From positions 806,001 to 870,000 of the forward strand of contig NC_063261.1 of assembly GCF_019578655.1 (NCBI RefSeq): a stretch of DNA of 64,000 nt, in the 5' to 3' direction. The notes beneath the pieces are model-generated. The model saw only the letters and a program-made list of their open reading frames with translations, was not told where the DNA came from and ran no database searches. This DNA comes from Ricinus communis. Taxonomy: Eukaryota > Streptophyta > Magnoliopsida > Malpighiales > Euphorbiaceae. This document shows, piece after piece, positions 53,866 to 64,000 of the stretch. The position numbers and the translations under genes are program-made. Within the stretch, counting starts at the first letter, position 1, and each line of letters starts with the position of its first letter.

Positions 53866-54152
53866 CATCTTCCCTTTCTTTTTGCATCTACATTCCTAGA
53901 TTTAGCAGCTAGCTCTCGAGTCCTCTTGAACCTTGCAAATCCAGGAGAAGTGGTAATCTAAAGTTCAATCCAAGCTTTGAAGTTGTTATCTATGGTCAGA
54001 TCACCTTCAGAATCAAGATTGCGCTCCATGTCCTGGTGGAGCCAGAGTCTCTCCATCTTATCTAGAAATTCTTGTCTTAATAGGAAGCCTTTAAATTTAA
54101 GAGAGAATTCCAGAATTTGTTGCTTTTGCCCATACTGATGGCAAAGTCTCAA
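53866..54152 (-). pseudogene. C-terminal part of DUF7745-like antisense ORF (X4)
   Basis: LCHQYGQKQQILEFSLKF, KGFLLRQEFLDKMERLWL and DNNFKAWIEL, then past a TAA the basic tail GFARFKRTRELAA..DAKRKGR. The same tail ends the plus-strand copy at 58803 and, in degraded form, the X2 copy at about 30390, so it is the true C-terminus of this ORF family. Confidence 0.6.
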
Positions 54153-54413
54153 AGGTCATAGCCCGTTAAACAATAAAATTAACAAATAAGGAAGTTGGCT
54201 TTCAGATCCATCTCTAGATGTGGTGAAGCTTCCTTATGGAATCTAGTATGCCACTCAATTAGTAATAGTGTCTTAGAGAATTACTCAGGTGGCGAAACTC
54301 CCATCTCCGCCCTAGTCTTTGTGATTAGTTAGCATATCCCCGATTAGGTTGAAAAGCATTGCAGTGTTGTAGTCGCTAAAGGCACTTGGGTGCGCGTCCG
54401 AAACTGTCGTGCA

Positions 54414-55572
54414 CACTAAGCATGGCAAATTCCTAAAAAATATGGGCATTAAACTTAAACTAATCATGAAAAATGTAACATAACCTGGATCTAATCATAC
54501 AAATATATAGATTATCATCAAAGAAAAGTAAATCTAGCATGTTGATCTACTCATATGATTCATCATAATCAAAATCCATGAACAAGAAAGTTATTAGTTT
54601 TAAAACCCAAAATTATAAACATGATGGAAAACATTACAAAATAATGTGATTAATCATAATAACCCTAAATCTAGGCACATAAAGTATGTAAAATAGTAAT
54701 TAAAGAGCAATCATTATAAACCCTAGCATGATACTAATTAACAAAGAAAAACAATCATAGCATATTACTAATCATAGAGAAAATAAATAAGAGAAGAAAA
54801 AATGATAAGATGATAGTTTTGGAAACCTCGGGTTGTCATCGTATTGTGCAGATCCTTAATTCTAAGGAGTAGAGGAGGAGGTTGAATCAGAGATTAGGTA
54901 GGAACCCATAATATTTTGGCTATGTGTTTAGTTTTTAGAAGTTTGTGTGTGTTGCTTCAAAACTTACTATCATGCTCTGCTGATGATTGCCAACCTCCCC
55001 TGGCTTCAAGTTTCCTTTTATATTTATAGAGAAATTTGAGGAAACATAAAAGGCTAGGATAACCATCTTTTTAATTATTTATTAAAATCCTTTTAATCGA
55101 TAAATACATTTTTTAAGGTATATGGGATAATTATTGATTAATATCCATTTAATTATAAAGAACTATTAGAAGCTAGATAATTATTAATAAAATCCTTCTA
55201 TAAAGTTTATTTTAGTAATTATCAACATTCAAAATTGAAAAACATCAACAAATATGCAAAAATCTGTATTTTGTGCCAACTAGCACTGTGTAGAGCCGGC
55301 CAGCTTTGCATAAAGCCGATTGGCAAGTTTTAAGGATTTTTGCAATTTAGTCCCTGGACTTTATAATTTTTTCAATTTTGACTCCAAAACTTACTTTTTT
55401 CTCAATTTAGTCCAATTTGATTTTAAAAAGTAATATTTTTTCTCAATTACCTATAACCCTAACTGAGATTTTGAACTTCCTTGATTCTGTGAGACTCGAG
55501 AGGAATAATAACTTTCATCATCGAATTTTCCGTAGTTCTCTCAAAATCTAGATCCGAAAATGGGTACTTACA
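54414..55572 (-). repeat. X5 3' LTR, first half
   Basis: The right edge reads GGGTACTTACA then GTTTGCTCCCAG (reverse PPT). Includes the reverse TATA box (TATTTATA, 55021-55028). The left edge abuts the plus-oriented LTR end of X4. Confidence 0.7.
55277..55327. repeat. Palindromic motif cluster (X5 LTR)
   Basis: GTGTAGAGCCGGCCAGCTTTGC and AAAGCCGATTGGCA-type units at the position equivalent to 35571-35633. Confidence 0.55.
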
Positions 55573-55639
55573 GTTTGCTCCCAGTTTGTCGAGATTTATA
55601 AACATGTGCATAATTGAAATAAATTGAGAAAACCATAAA

Positions 55640-56345
55640 TATCAAGGATATGGTAAAATTGATATAAGTGTAAGTTGTAGAAGCTATGCTTCATAAGCTC
55701 AAACTGGTGCAGACTTTTAATTTGGCTTGGATTTAGGGACCATGCTCGTGACATCTTGATGACCTCCCTAAAAGATAATTTTAGTTGTGTGAGCTGTAGA
55801 AGCTACACTATGTAGGCTCTAGTTGGTGCAGAAATTTTATCTGGCTTGAATTAGGGTCTTCGCCCATTACATTTTAAAGACATCCTCTCAAGATAATTAT
55901 AGTTGTGTGAGATGTAGAAGCTATGCTTCATAGGCTTGAGCTAGTGCATAATTCCTATCTGGCTTGAATTAGGAACTTCGCCTGTTGCATTTTGAAGACC
56001 TCCCTTCAAGATTATTGTAGCTATATGAGCTATAAAAGTTACGCTTTTTAGGCTCAAGTTAGTGCAATACTTCTGTCTAGCTTGAATTAGGGACTTCGCT
56101 TGTTACATCTTGAAGACCTCCTTTCAAGTTAATTATAGTTGTGTGAGCTATAGAAGCTGCGCTTCGTAGGCTAAAGTTAGTTCAGAACTTCTATCTGGGT
56201 TGAATTAGGGACTTTGCCCGTTACATTTGGAAGACCCCCTTTAAAATAATTATAGTTGTATGAGCTGTAGAAACCATGCTTCATTGAGTTGGTGTAGAAT
56301 TTCTATCTAGATTTGGTTAAGGGACTACGCCCGTTACATAAAATT
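55640..56345 (-). repeat. Tandem array, about six units of 118 bp (X5)
   Basis: The landmark ACATCTTGAAGACCTCC recurs at 55751, 55869, 55987, 56105 and 56223 (spacing 118). Each unit is the 78-bp unit of X3 with about 40 extra bp (GTGTGAGCTGTAGAAGCTAC..). It contains the GAATTAGGGACTTCGCCCGT core. Confidence 0.9.
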
Positions 56346-56394
56346 TCTAGATGTTAGGCACCTACACTGTTGTTTAGAGTTATCTAGTTGCTTT

Positions 56395-56600
56395 TTGCTT
56401 CGGGATTTCTGCTTCGAGAAGTAAATTAGTGTTCTTCCACTTTGGGATGTGTAAATGATGATATTCCACTTTGGGAAGTAGGCTTCTGAGCTTACGCTTC
56501 AGGAAGTAAGTAGATAAACTTATTCTTCAAGAAGTAAACTGATGAATCTTCCGCTTCAAGAAGTAAACTAATGCATCTTCCACTTTAGAAAGCAAACTTG
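56395..56600 (-). repeat. Array of CTTC..GAAG units (X5)
   Basis: Five or six units like TTCTGCTTCGAGAAGTAAA and CTTCCACTTTGGGAAGTA, matching 39060-39400. Confidence 0.75.
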
Positions 56601-57069
56601 AGTGTAGCTTGAGCGCTTTTTTTCTTTCTAAACTTCTTTTCATTTTCCTATTTCAGGTTATTGATATATATAAAAGTATACATAGAGATCTCATCAAGCA
56701 AAAGTAATGAAGGTATATGAAATATGTTATGTATGGCATATAATGCATCTCTAAAAAATCATCCTTTAGTTTAGATAGAGGAATTCTAATCAGCAAAAGA
56801 TTGACATTTTTATAGGTCGGTTGTTTATTCTTCGGTCATATGACATGGAGCTTGATGGTTAAAAAAAAGGAAAAATGATGCACATCAGAGACTTACAAGT
56901 CATGGTGACGACATGAAGCATAGATCTAGAGATAACTCAAGCACGCTAGGACTGAACAATTTTGCCTTGTATTATGTTGATACTTGTCTAATGAGGACTT
57001 GTGCTTTCCCACAATCTCATAGAGATGGAAATCATATATTTTCTTTTCCTATGCCTTATTTTTTTGTCT

Positions 57070-57260
57070 AAGTCGCCCTTTCAAGTTTTCAACTTAGGAG
57101 GCTATTCTTTTTCTGTTTTTCTTCTTTCCTTTTTATTTGTTTTGCCTTAATTTTTTCCTAGGCCGCCTTTTCAGGGATTTAACTTAGCAGGCTTCCTTTT
57201 TCTTTTGACTTTGCCTTACTTTTTGCCTGAGGCAGTTTTTCAGATTTTCAACTTAGGATG
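57070..57260 (+). repeat. Short repeats (CGCCCTTTC..TTTTCAACTTAG), block 1
   Basis: Three units, 60-90 bp apart, each followed by a T/C-rich run and CTTTGCCTT. Probably within an intron of the antisense ORF. 56780-57060 and 57290-57900 hold no readable frame. Confidence 0.6.
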
Positions 57261-57945
57261 CTTCTCTCCTTTTCTCCTTTGTTTAGATTCGGTTGCATGA
57301 AAGTGTGGACTGAAGTATCCGTGGTACTTTCTGTCAAGCTCACATATGATTCTGGTGATTTTCAGAACTTCTTCTGAGATAAGATTTCTTTAATTGAAAA
57401 ACCCTAGGCCTTGTGATGCTAGCTGATGGAAACTTAAATGCTACAAATTCTCAGTTTCTTCTGCAAAAGATCTAAAAAGAATGATCTTGCTTCTATTAGA
57501 TCTCATTAAATTCTACTTCTTATTTTATTTTTTTGCTTCTGCTAGTGCACAAGCAATGAAAACACATGTGCTAATTTAACAAAAGTTCTAATCAAATTTT
57601 ATCCATTTAATAAGGGCATAAATGAATACATTTTCTATTTCACATAATAGCATTCTTGTTATCAACTAGTCCTTTTATATTTTCTAGTCAAATATTTTTT
57701 TCTCTTACCTTTTATTATCTTAACTTTTGTCTGATTAGCCTATAAGATCCTCTAGTCAGCAAGATTTATTTATATATTTTCTTCTATTTTTTCTTCGTTT
57801 TCAAATATAGTATTTGAAACGATCCAGACTGACTTGTGAACTTATTACTCCAGAGATTTTAGTATTTTCGAGCATTATTTTTTATTTCTTTGATATGGAA
57901 GTTTCTAACTCGACCTAGATTTCTTTTTTGGAGTCAAAATGCATA

Positions 57946-58803
57946 GTAGATCCAGTTCCAGTCATCTTGGCTAAAACTATCACTAGGTTGAACATGTACA
58001 AAACCCATCAAGAGTTTGGTGCCAGCCTCATTCTCTTGTAGCTAAGCAACTAATCTCTTTTCCTTTTATTATTTTTGCTTTGATTTTTGCCTAAGCTGCC
58101 CTCTCGGGTTTTCAACTCAATAGGCTAATGTCTTAACTTTTTTCTAAGCCACCCTTTCGGGTTTTCAATTAAGCAAACTTTAGTTTTTGCCTAAGTCGCC
58201 CTTTCGAATTTTCAACTAAATATTTTATTACCTTTTTCCCTTTTCTTTTCTTTTCTTTTTATTTTCCTTTTTGCAAATTTTGTTGCATAAGAAGCTTCAG
58301 ATATTGACCATCTTGCAGAACATCAACAAGTATGAGTTGAAGCATGTGCAAGTCTGATCAATTGCTTCCCAACGGGACCACGATGGCTAGATTTTTTGGA
58401 TAAATGGCATTCTAGACACACTTATCAGCTGCACTTGCCCCTAATGGAGGATCAAGTACGTCATGCTCATGGTGTACGACGATTGTGTACCTTTACCTAG
58501 ATTACAGGCATCCACCTGCTACATTCCTTCAAGACTTTACCGCTAGAATAGCCAGAAGTAGCAAATTCTAGAATTTCCTCCTGAATTCGAAGGCTTCCCA
58601 CTAAGACAACATGGGGACATTTTGGCTCTACCAATATGTGGAGTGCAACCTTAATCTTGAAGGCAATCAGACCATGAATGATAACTTTAAAGCTTAAGTC
58701 ATGCTTCAAATTACTGCTTCTCGTGGATTTGCAAGGTTCAAGAGGACTAGAGAGCTAGCTGGTGAGCCTAGGAATGCAGATGCAAAGAGAAGGAGAAGAT
58801 GAA
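57946..58803 (+). pseudogene. DUF7745-like antisense ORF, 3' half (X5)
   Basis: VDPVPVILAKTITRLNMYKT matches the X2 copy. An intron-like gap with repeats (58040-58275) follows, then the Trp/VPL segment (58340-58500), then LPPATFLQDF and NMGTFWLYQYVECNLN, ending GFARFKRTRELAGE with an Arg/Lys tail and TGA at 58801-58803. Several stops. Confidence 0.55.
58085..58230 (+). repeat. Short repeats (CGCCCTTTCGGGTTTTCAA), block 2
   Basis: Three units in the gap between two conserved coding segments, corresponding to the X2 intron repeats at 30960-31090. Confidence 0.65.
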
Positions 58804-59099
58804 AACATGCTTATTTTTTAGATCTCATTTTTGCTTAAGATTTTAGTTTTCTCTTCCAATTAGTGCGTAGAGTAATAAACAGACATATATATGTTTGATA
58901 AAATTCTAATAATTTATTCATTTAGTAAAGGCCCAAAAGGGTGCATTTTAATTTCTTATGATACAACTCATGTCATCAGCCAATCATTTTAGATTTTCTA
59001 GTTAATTATTCTCTCTTATTAGCCTAATTTTTGCTTAATTAGCCTCTTCATGTTTCCTGATCAGCCATCTATTTTCTCTATTATTTATTTATTTTTACA

Positions 59100-60112
59100 C
59101 ATAGTATTTCTTGAGATAATCTAGGTTAATAGTCTCGGAGAACTCGTTCTCTTCGAGGTATGAGATCTTAGCGACACCTTTAGGTAAGATTTTCTTTACC
59201 AAATGCGGGCCTTCCTAATTAGGCATGAACTATTTTCTTAGGTCGAATGCAGTAGGTCTTGAATGTTTCAACACTAAGTTGCTGACTCTAATTTTCCCTA
59301 ACTTGACTTTCTTATTAAATGCCCTAGCTATCCGTTTCTGATACAATTGCATGTGGTAAACGACTTTCATCCTCTTTCCATCAAATAGAGCCAACTACTA
59401 GTATTTTTGTGTGACTCATTGATACTCTTATACTTTAACCTCTAACATAACTCTCAAAGATTTCAATTCCAACTCAACTACCAAGACCGCTTCAATCCCA
59501 TAAATTATAGAGTATGGAGTCTATCCTATCGACGTCTGCTCAGTTGTTCAATATCCTCAAAGTGCAAAGGGTAATTGAAATGACAAATCCTTGTGAATCT
59601 ATACCATATTCAAGAGTATTTTCTTTAAATTCTTGTTAGCTTCTTCTACTAATCTATTCACCTGAGGTCTATACTGAGAAGACCTATGATGCTTAATCTT
59701 ATATTCTACTAGTAAGTCATGTTGTTTCACCCATGAGCTACACATTATTATCTGTCACAATATAATGCAGGACCCTGTTCCTATAGATCAATTTCCTCTC
59801 TATAAATCTAGCCATCTATCTTGCCCCCATGGTAGTGAATGACTCGGCATCAACCCACTTAGAGAAGTAGTTGATTGCCACGACTATGTACCTATGAGCA
59901 TTTGAAGAGGATTTATCTCTCCGATGATGTCGATTCCCAAAGCTGCAAAAGGCTATGGAGATGCCAAGTTGTGAAGTTTGGTTAGAAAATGTGACTTAGG
60001 TCATTGTAGAGCTAACACTCATGGCATTTTCTTACTAGGTCTATAAAAACGTTTTCCATTGTTCACTAGTAATAACCTTGATGCATAATCTTTCTGGTTA
60101 ATTGTTAGAGTA
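59100..60112 (-). pseudogene. X5 integrase, main part
   Basis: Minus-strand text includes QGYYW near 60080, RKCHEC-like zinc residues, AINYFSKWVDAESFTTMG, FIERKLIYRN, HYIVTDNN and, at the end, AKISYLEENEF..INLDYLKKY (59100-59160). Many stops (TAG for CAG is frequent). The first Asp position reads Asn (AINYFSKW). Confidence 0.7.
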
Positions 60113-61888
60113 TGCCCTAAAGACAAAGAGTTTTTAGATGATCTGTGTAAATTTATACATCACAATTAATGCATACAATTATACTAAAGGCATTATTTGA
60201 CTTTAATAATACGAGCAGTCAAGTATTATTAAGGAATAATCCAAACTGTTAGAGATGTACACCATGGAATGTAAACACAAATGTAAGAGAAGTCATAAAG
60301 CAAGTTTATAGCGATGAGGTTCTCCTTACATACATTCTTAAACTTTGTTCATAGTCAATATTTGATCAAGAATTAGATATTGATCGTTGGATATTGATCA
60401 AATGCTCGAGACTACCATAATGTATTATCACTTATGAAGTAAGCAATCTGTCTAAGGTTGAGGAAAAAGGATTCCGAGATAAGCATATGAGTTTTTGTTA
60501 CAAGAACAAGTTTATTGAAAACAACCCTACTGAGTAGTCCATATGGAATTTACGCCAAGTGTCTGTGGACAATACTCTTGTGATAATCATGTAAGACATG
60601 ATCCTTAGACTTGAGATAACAGTTTATTATTTTATATGAGGATTACTAGACGTTGATACTATCTTATGTTATCCTATCCATGGGGTGCTCAAGTGATAGT
60701 TATTGGGTATAGTAAGAGTCATATGAAGATAATAATAACAAATTTATTGCCTAAGGTAATATGTCATGGAACCTTATCCTAATGATTCTTGATATACTTT
60801 AATATGGAAATCCTTAGCCAAGGTTGTTTGAATGAAGATTATAAAAAGTGTTTCATAGATCTTCTTCAAGATGTTATATGCAATTATCAAGAACAAATAT
60901 GATTGATTCAATTATAGAGTTGAAACTTGCATCCATGCTCTATGAATCAATTGGGATAAAAGTACAATGAAAGCATTGATTACATTATGAGATTGTTCAT
61001 TGTAAAGGTTTATTAAAGTACTTTAATCCTTCCTCACATATAGGTGGTCATAATGCATTACTAGATGTTAATCTTGATATATGAAATAAGAATTAAGTTA
61101 ATTACAAAATTAACATTGGATTAAAAGAGTTTAATTCATAATTCGTAATTCATTGCCAACATGTTATGAACCTTTTAGGTCACACACAAATGAGCTTAAA
61201 GTTGAAATTAAAATGAGTCTTAAGATTGGGCTTAAGCTTATATACATTAGGCCTAAGCCTATATACATTGGCCCTAATTAAAAGTTAATTAGTTTAATAT
61301 ATATTGAGCTATGATATTCAGCTAAAAGGACCCTATAACTATGCTTATGTTTTAATTAAGTTAACTTAGTCTAAACAAGCCAAATTCAGGCCCAACTTAA
61401 GAGTAAGGCCTCGCTTGTTATAAGACTAGGTTAAATCCCATGTATATACACATATGGAGTATGATGGGTGGCTAGAGATTGCATGTATTAAGGAGAGTGA
61501 TGCCATTAACACTTAATTAGATTAACTAATATTTAATCTAACTTGAAACTAGCATTCACTCTTCATCACCTCCACTCTCTATCTCTTGTGAAGGATTATT
61601 CGTAAGAGATTCTAACTTTGAAGCTTGTGTGGATTACCATTAGAGTCTGGTCATTTGAGTAGCTTTAAAGTGCATCAATCATCCTTGAAGAATTAAGAAT
61701 CAAGAAAGCAAGAAGCACTTCTTGGAATACTCGGCACACACCCTTTATAAACCTTCTCTGTCTTTCACTTGTTTTTGTATGTTATGACTATCTAAATCAA
61801 TGAGATCCTTAGTAGGAATTAAGAAAAATTTTAAACTACTTCCGTTGTGCCTTTCCTTATGTTTTAATTCAAGTTCCTAATATTAACA
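60113..61888. mobile_element. Probable solo LTR, 1.78 kb, inserted in X5 integrase
   Basis: Starts TGTTAGAGTATGCCCTAAAG and ends CCTAATATTAACA, giving inverted ends TGTTA..TAACA. The flanks rejoin the integrase zinc-finger coding sequence (EMHKGVCGTHMNN before, LTRKI..QGYYW after). No PBS or pol inside. The TTCCGTTGTGC text near the end resembles the 3' end of plant Copia LTRs. No clear target duplication. Confidence 0.65.
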
Positions 61889-62605
61889 CAATGTTGTTCA
61901 TATGAGTCCCGCATACCCCTTTATGCATCTCCTCCATTACAACCTGCACTTCCGCTAGCTCAACTTCTTTATCGGAATTAATGTCTACCTAGATATCCTT
62001 TGTCCCACTATCTTAGACTTCACACTCATTCTCCAAGCTGTACTAGATGTCAATAGCCATAACTGATTTCTTCTCATCTTCCTTCCATACCTTTAAAAGG
62101 CAAGATTCACTAGCTGCTTGATCATCGCCATTCGATCCCCAACCACTCGGCACAATATCCTTAATCAGAATGTCAACTAAAGGAGGCCTCGAATAATGGA
62201 CTTTGAAGCCAAATTTTCTTGAGGGCTACCCTAGCAAGTCTTCATATTCATACTTAAGAAGTTGCTTAACTTGCTATTCCCCATAGTTTACCAAGTGCTT
62301 AAGATGGTTACATTGAACCATCACATGCACAAAAGCTTGATAATACTTATAATATTGGTCATTGTGGGGGTTAGGACTGTTTTCGGTGTTTGAGGCTTGA
62401 ATTTCCCACACCTTTAATGGTGCCCCAGCTTAGTGAAGGTTTTTTGTGGGCTTTTTGGCTCTAGTTCTAGCTCTGACTCGGGGTTGAGATATGTCTTGGA
62501 ACGAGTTCATGACTTCCTCTTCACTAAAGTCAGGGATGATTATGGACACTTGGTTCGGGGGTGGTGTGTAGTTGTAGTGTGGCATGGGTTTTTTCTGGTA
62601 CTTAG
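61889..62605 (-). pseudogene. X5 linker: gag/PR junction and integrase start
   Basis: MPHYNYTPPPNQ starts at 62584. Further on are FKVHYSRPPLVDILIKDIV and, near 61960-61900, EVQVVMEEMHKGVCGTHMNN, the start of the integrase zinc finger. No protease, RT or RNase H motifs occur in between, so roughly 2.5 kb expected here is absent. Confidence 0.55.
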
Positions 62606-62956
62606 CTAATCTAGGTCGGTTAATTTTCTAGCGTCGACGAGGTATTGAATTTCATGTTTAAGCCGAATGCATTTGTCTATATGGTGGCCAAGTGCTTGGT
62701 GGAATTTATAGTAGGTGTTAGGTTTATATCCAAGTGCATTATGGTTAGGTGGGAGTTTTAAAGTGGTTGGTTGGAGAATGCCATTTTGCACTAACCTCTC
62801 AAAGATCTTCAAGAAAGGTTGCTTAAAGCTAGAGAACTTTCTTGGTTGTTGAATAACATTCACATATAAGGTCCTGCTACCTCCAGCTTGGTAATTCGGC
62901 CTTTTACAGGTTTGCATAGTCTTTCTCTTGTAATTCTTTATTTCTTCGACATGAAG
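62606..62956 (-). pseudogene. X5 gag, C-terminal part
   Basis: ERLVQNGILQPTTLKLPPN and YYKFHQALGHHIDKCIRLKHE: the Tat-type gag tail with a CxFH...GHxTxxC-like knuckle (first Cys replaced by Tyr). Open for 117 codons up to the junction with the next LTR. Confidence 0.7.
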
Positions 62957-63428
62957 TGTCACGACCCACTTTGGGGGCCCGTGACCGGCACTAGGGAATG
63001 GGTAGGCTTAAGGCCACCGAAACCCGTAGTAAGCCTTACCAACCCGCAAATCCATATATACAATTAATCAAATATAAAATAGTCATAATTGTCTTGCATA
63101 ATAAATCATCATACTACCAACAGGAGTCAGAATAGTTATATAAATTTTAAAATTTCCTACTGCGGATACTCTAGAGTAAAAATGACAAGTATAGAAGTAC
63201 AAGATAATTACAAAAGTCCAAGAAGAAGAAGTCGGACCGCCGAATGTGCGATGGCGAAGGTCTTTAACTATCACCTGAAAAAATTACAAGCGAGGTATGG
63301 GTCTTGGGAGTGAGATAAAATCAAATAATCTAGAGACTATTGCAGTCTTCACAGGAAATATTAATTATTCGAATCCATATATCAAACCCTGAACATAAAC
63401 AGAAATCATGATGTCATCATACCATAAT

Positions 63429-63456
63429 GAAATAAATAAATAAATAAATAAATAAA
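63429..63456. repeat. (AAAT)n microsatellite
   Basis: Seven AAAT units in the second TGTC-type LTR. Not seen in copy 1. Confidence 0.9.
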
Positions 63457-63544
63457 AATATCTTTGTTTCTTTTCTTTTCGGGACGAGTGGCTCGGTAGA
63501 ACCTTAAACCCCAAATTCTAGTAGCCTTTCGGCTCTCTTAATCC

Positions 63545-63712
63545 AACAGGTCTGGCGCCCAGAGAGCAAGCTCGATCAGGGTCCTTACCTCCAGCCTGAA
63601 CACTTGAATTCCAAATAAGCCAGCGCCCAGAGAGCATTGCTCGATCAGGGACCTTAACTCCGACAATCAACTGAACTCAGCCCAGAGAGCAATGCTCGAT
63701 CAGGGAAGACAA
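63545..63712. repeat. Tandem units CCCAGAGAGC..GCTCGATCAGGG, copy 2
   Basis: Three units at about 63553, 63626 and 63682, homologous to 49442-49700. Confidence 0.8.
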
Positions 63713-64000
63713 ATCCATAATAATCTTATATCCATGATCATTAAGTCGCGCGATCTGATGCAACCCACCGGGTGGCATGTTCTACGAAAGCCACATTTCC
63801 CAAGACACAATCATCCATTTAATAATATCATTGTATAATGAAATCGTTCAACCATATCAAATTAATGATTAACAATTAAGAGTAAAACATCAGGCAACTC
63901 AAGTGGAAAACTGATAATATTTGGAATTATTATAACATTACTGTAATAATACTCATATTATCTTCAATAATTAATAATCCAGTAAAATTATTTACGTTGA

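Larger units (their letters stand above)
51957..54413 (+). mobile_element. Tat-like deletion derivative X4
   Basis: A 5'-truncated LTR (51957-53481) runs straight into the last codons of pol (AKISNLEENEFFEPINLDHLKKY, 53482-53560). Then comes the post-pol region (53600-53830, matching 30150-30320), an antisense ORF end, and the last 250 bp of an LTR (54165-54413). Most of the element is deleted. Confidence 0.65.
54414..62956 (-). mobile_element. Tat-like element X5, reversed, internally deleted
   Basis: On the minus strand: gag C-terminal part (62956-62600), linker, integrase (61950 to 59100, split by a solo LTR), post-pol region, antisense ORF (plus strand, to 58803), two tandem arrays, PPT, 3' LTR (55572-54414). 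PR, RT and both RNase H domains are missing. Its 5' end is replaced by another LTR at 62957. Confidence 0.7.
62957..64000. mobile_element. Second copy of the TGTC-type LTR, cut by window end
   Basis: Starts TGTCACGACCCACTTTGG, then GGCACTAGGGAATGGGTAGG as in 48792. Inserted in the X5 gag. Three CCCAGAGAGC units at 63553-63712. Continues beyond the window. Confidence 0.75.

Noticed and set aside
62606..62962. Intact 118-codon host gene on the minus strand
   Set aside because: The sequence is a Tat-type gag tail with a damaged knuckle, and its start runs across the LTR junction at 62957.

Overview
The window is eukaryotic, plant nuclear DNA. It holds one split protein gene with GT-AG introns, an old piece of plastid DNA, and many nested plant LTR retrotransposons (Copia, Ty3/Tat-like, Athila-like, and a TRIM). 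The gene is a close match to land-plant EXO70A1, and the element types point to a eudicot. The protein looks rosid-like, possibly Euphorbiaceae, but that placement is weak. I see no tRNA, rRNA, CRISPR or bacterial gene.

Layout. 1-2975: antisense part of a Tat-like Ty3 element (X1), with a minisatellite, a TATA box and a spliced plant-mobile-domain (PMD) pseudogene. 3000-4881: reversed Tat-type LTR carrying a nuclear copy of the plastid matK 3' end. 4905-5560: AT-rich repeats. 5560-26760: leader, 12 coding exons (648 codons) and 3' end of EXO70A1. Its 9.6 kb intron 2 carries a three-copy tandem repeat, a TRIM (10131-10451) and a reversed, dead Copia element (10457-15203). Intron 4 carries a Ty3 leader/gag scrap.

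27885-37504: 5'-truncated Tat-like element X2 with a dual RNase H, integrase, two antisense spliced ORF remnants (DUF7745-like and PMD-like), a 23-bp minisatellite, a polypurine tract and a 3' LTR. 37505-39566: reversed fragment X3 with a 78-bp array. 39567-48252: Athila-type element (LTR end, PBS, gag, PR, RT, RNH, INT and the ATHILA extra ORF). 48253-51951: inverted Athila LTR split by a 2.77 kb solo-type LTR. 51957-54413: deletion derivative X4. 54414-62956: reversed Tat-like element X5, which lacks RT/RNH and is interrupted by a 1.8 kb solo LTR. 62957-64000: start of a second copy of the 2.77 kb LTR.

How the parts relate. Only EXO70A1 looks like a functional host gene; all element ORFs are broken. 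The most interesting pattern is in the Tat-like family. It carries two antisense, intron-containing gene remnants with a promoter-like TATA box. It also has a 3' minisatellite with a different period in each copy, and clusters of a short near-palindrome (core GAGCCGATCGGCTC) at matching places in LTRs and in or beside the antisense genes. All coordinates and similarities were read by eye, without database searches.
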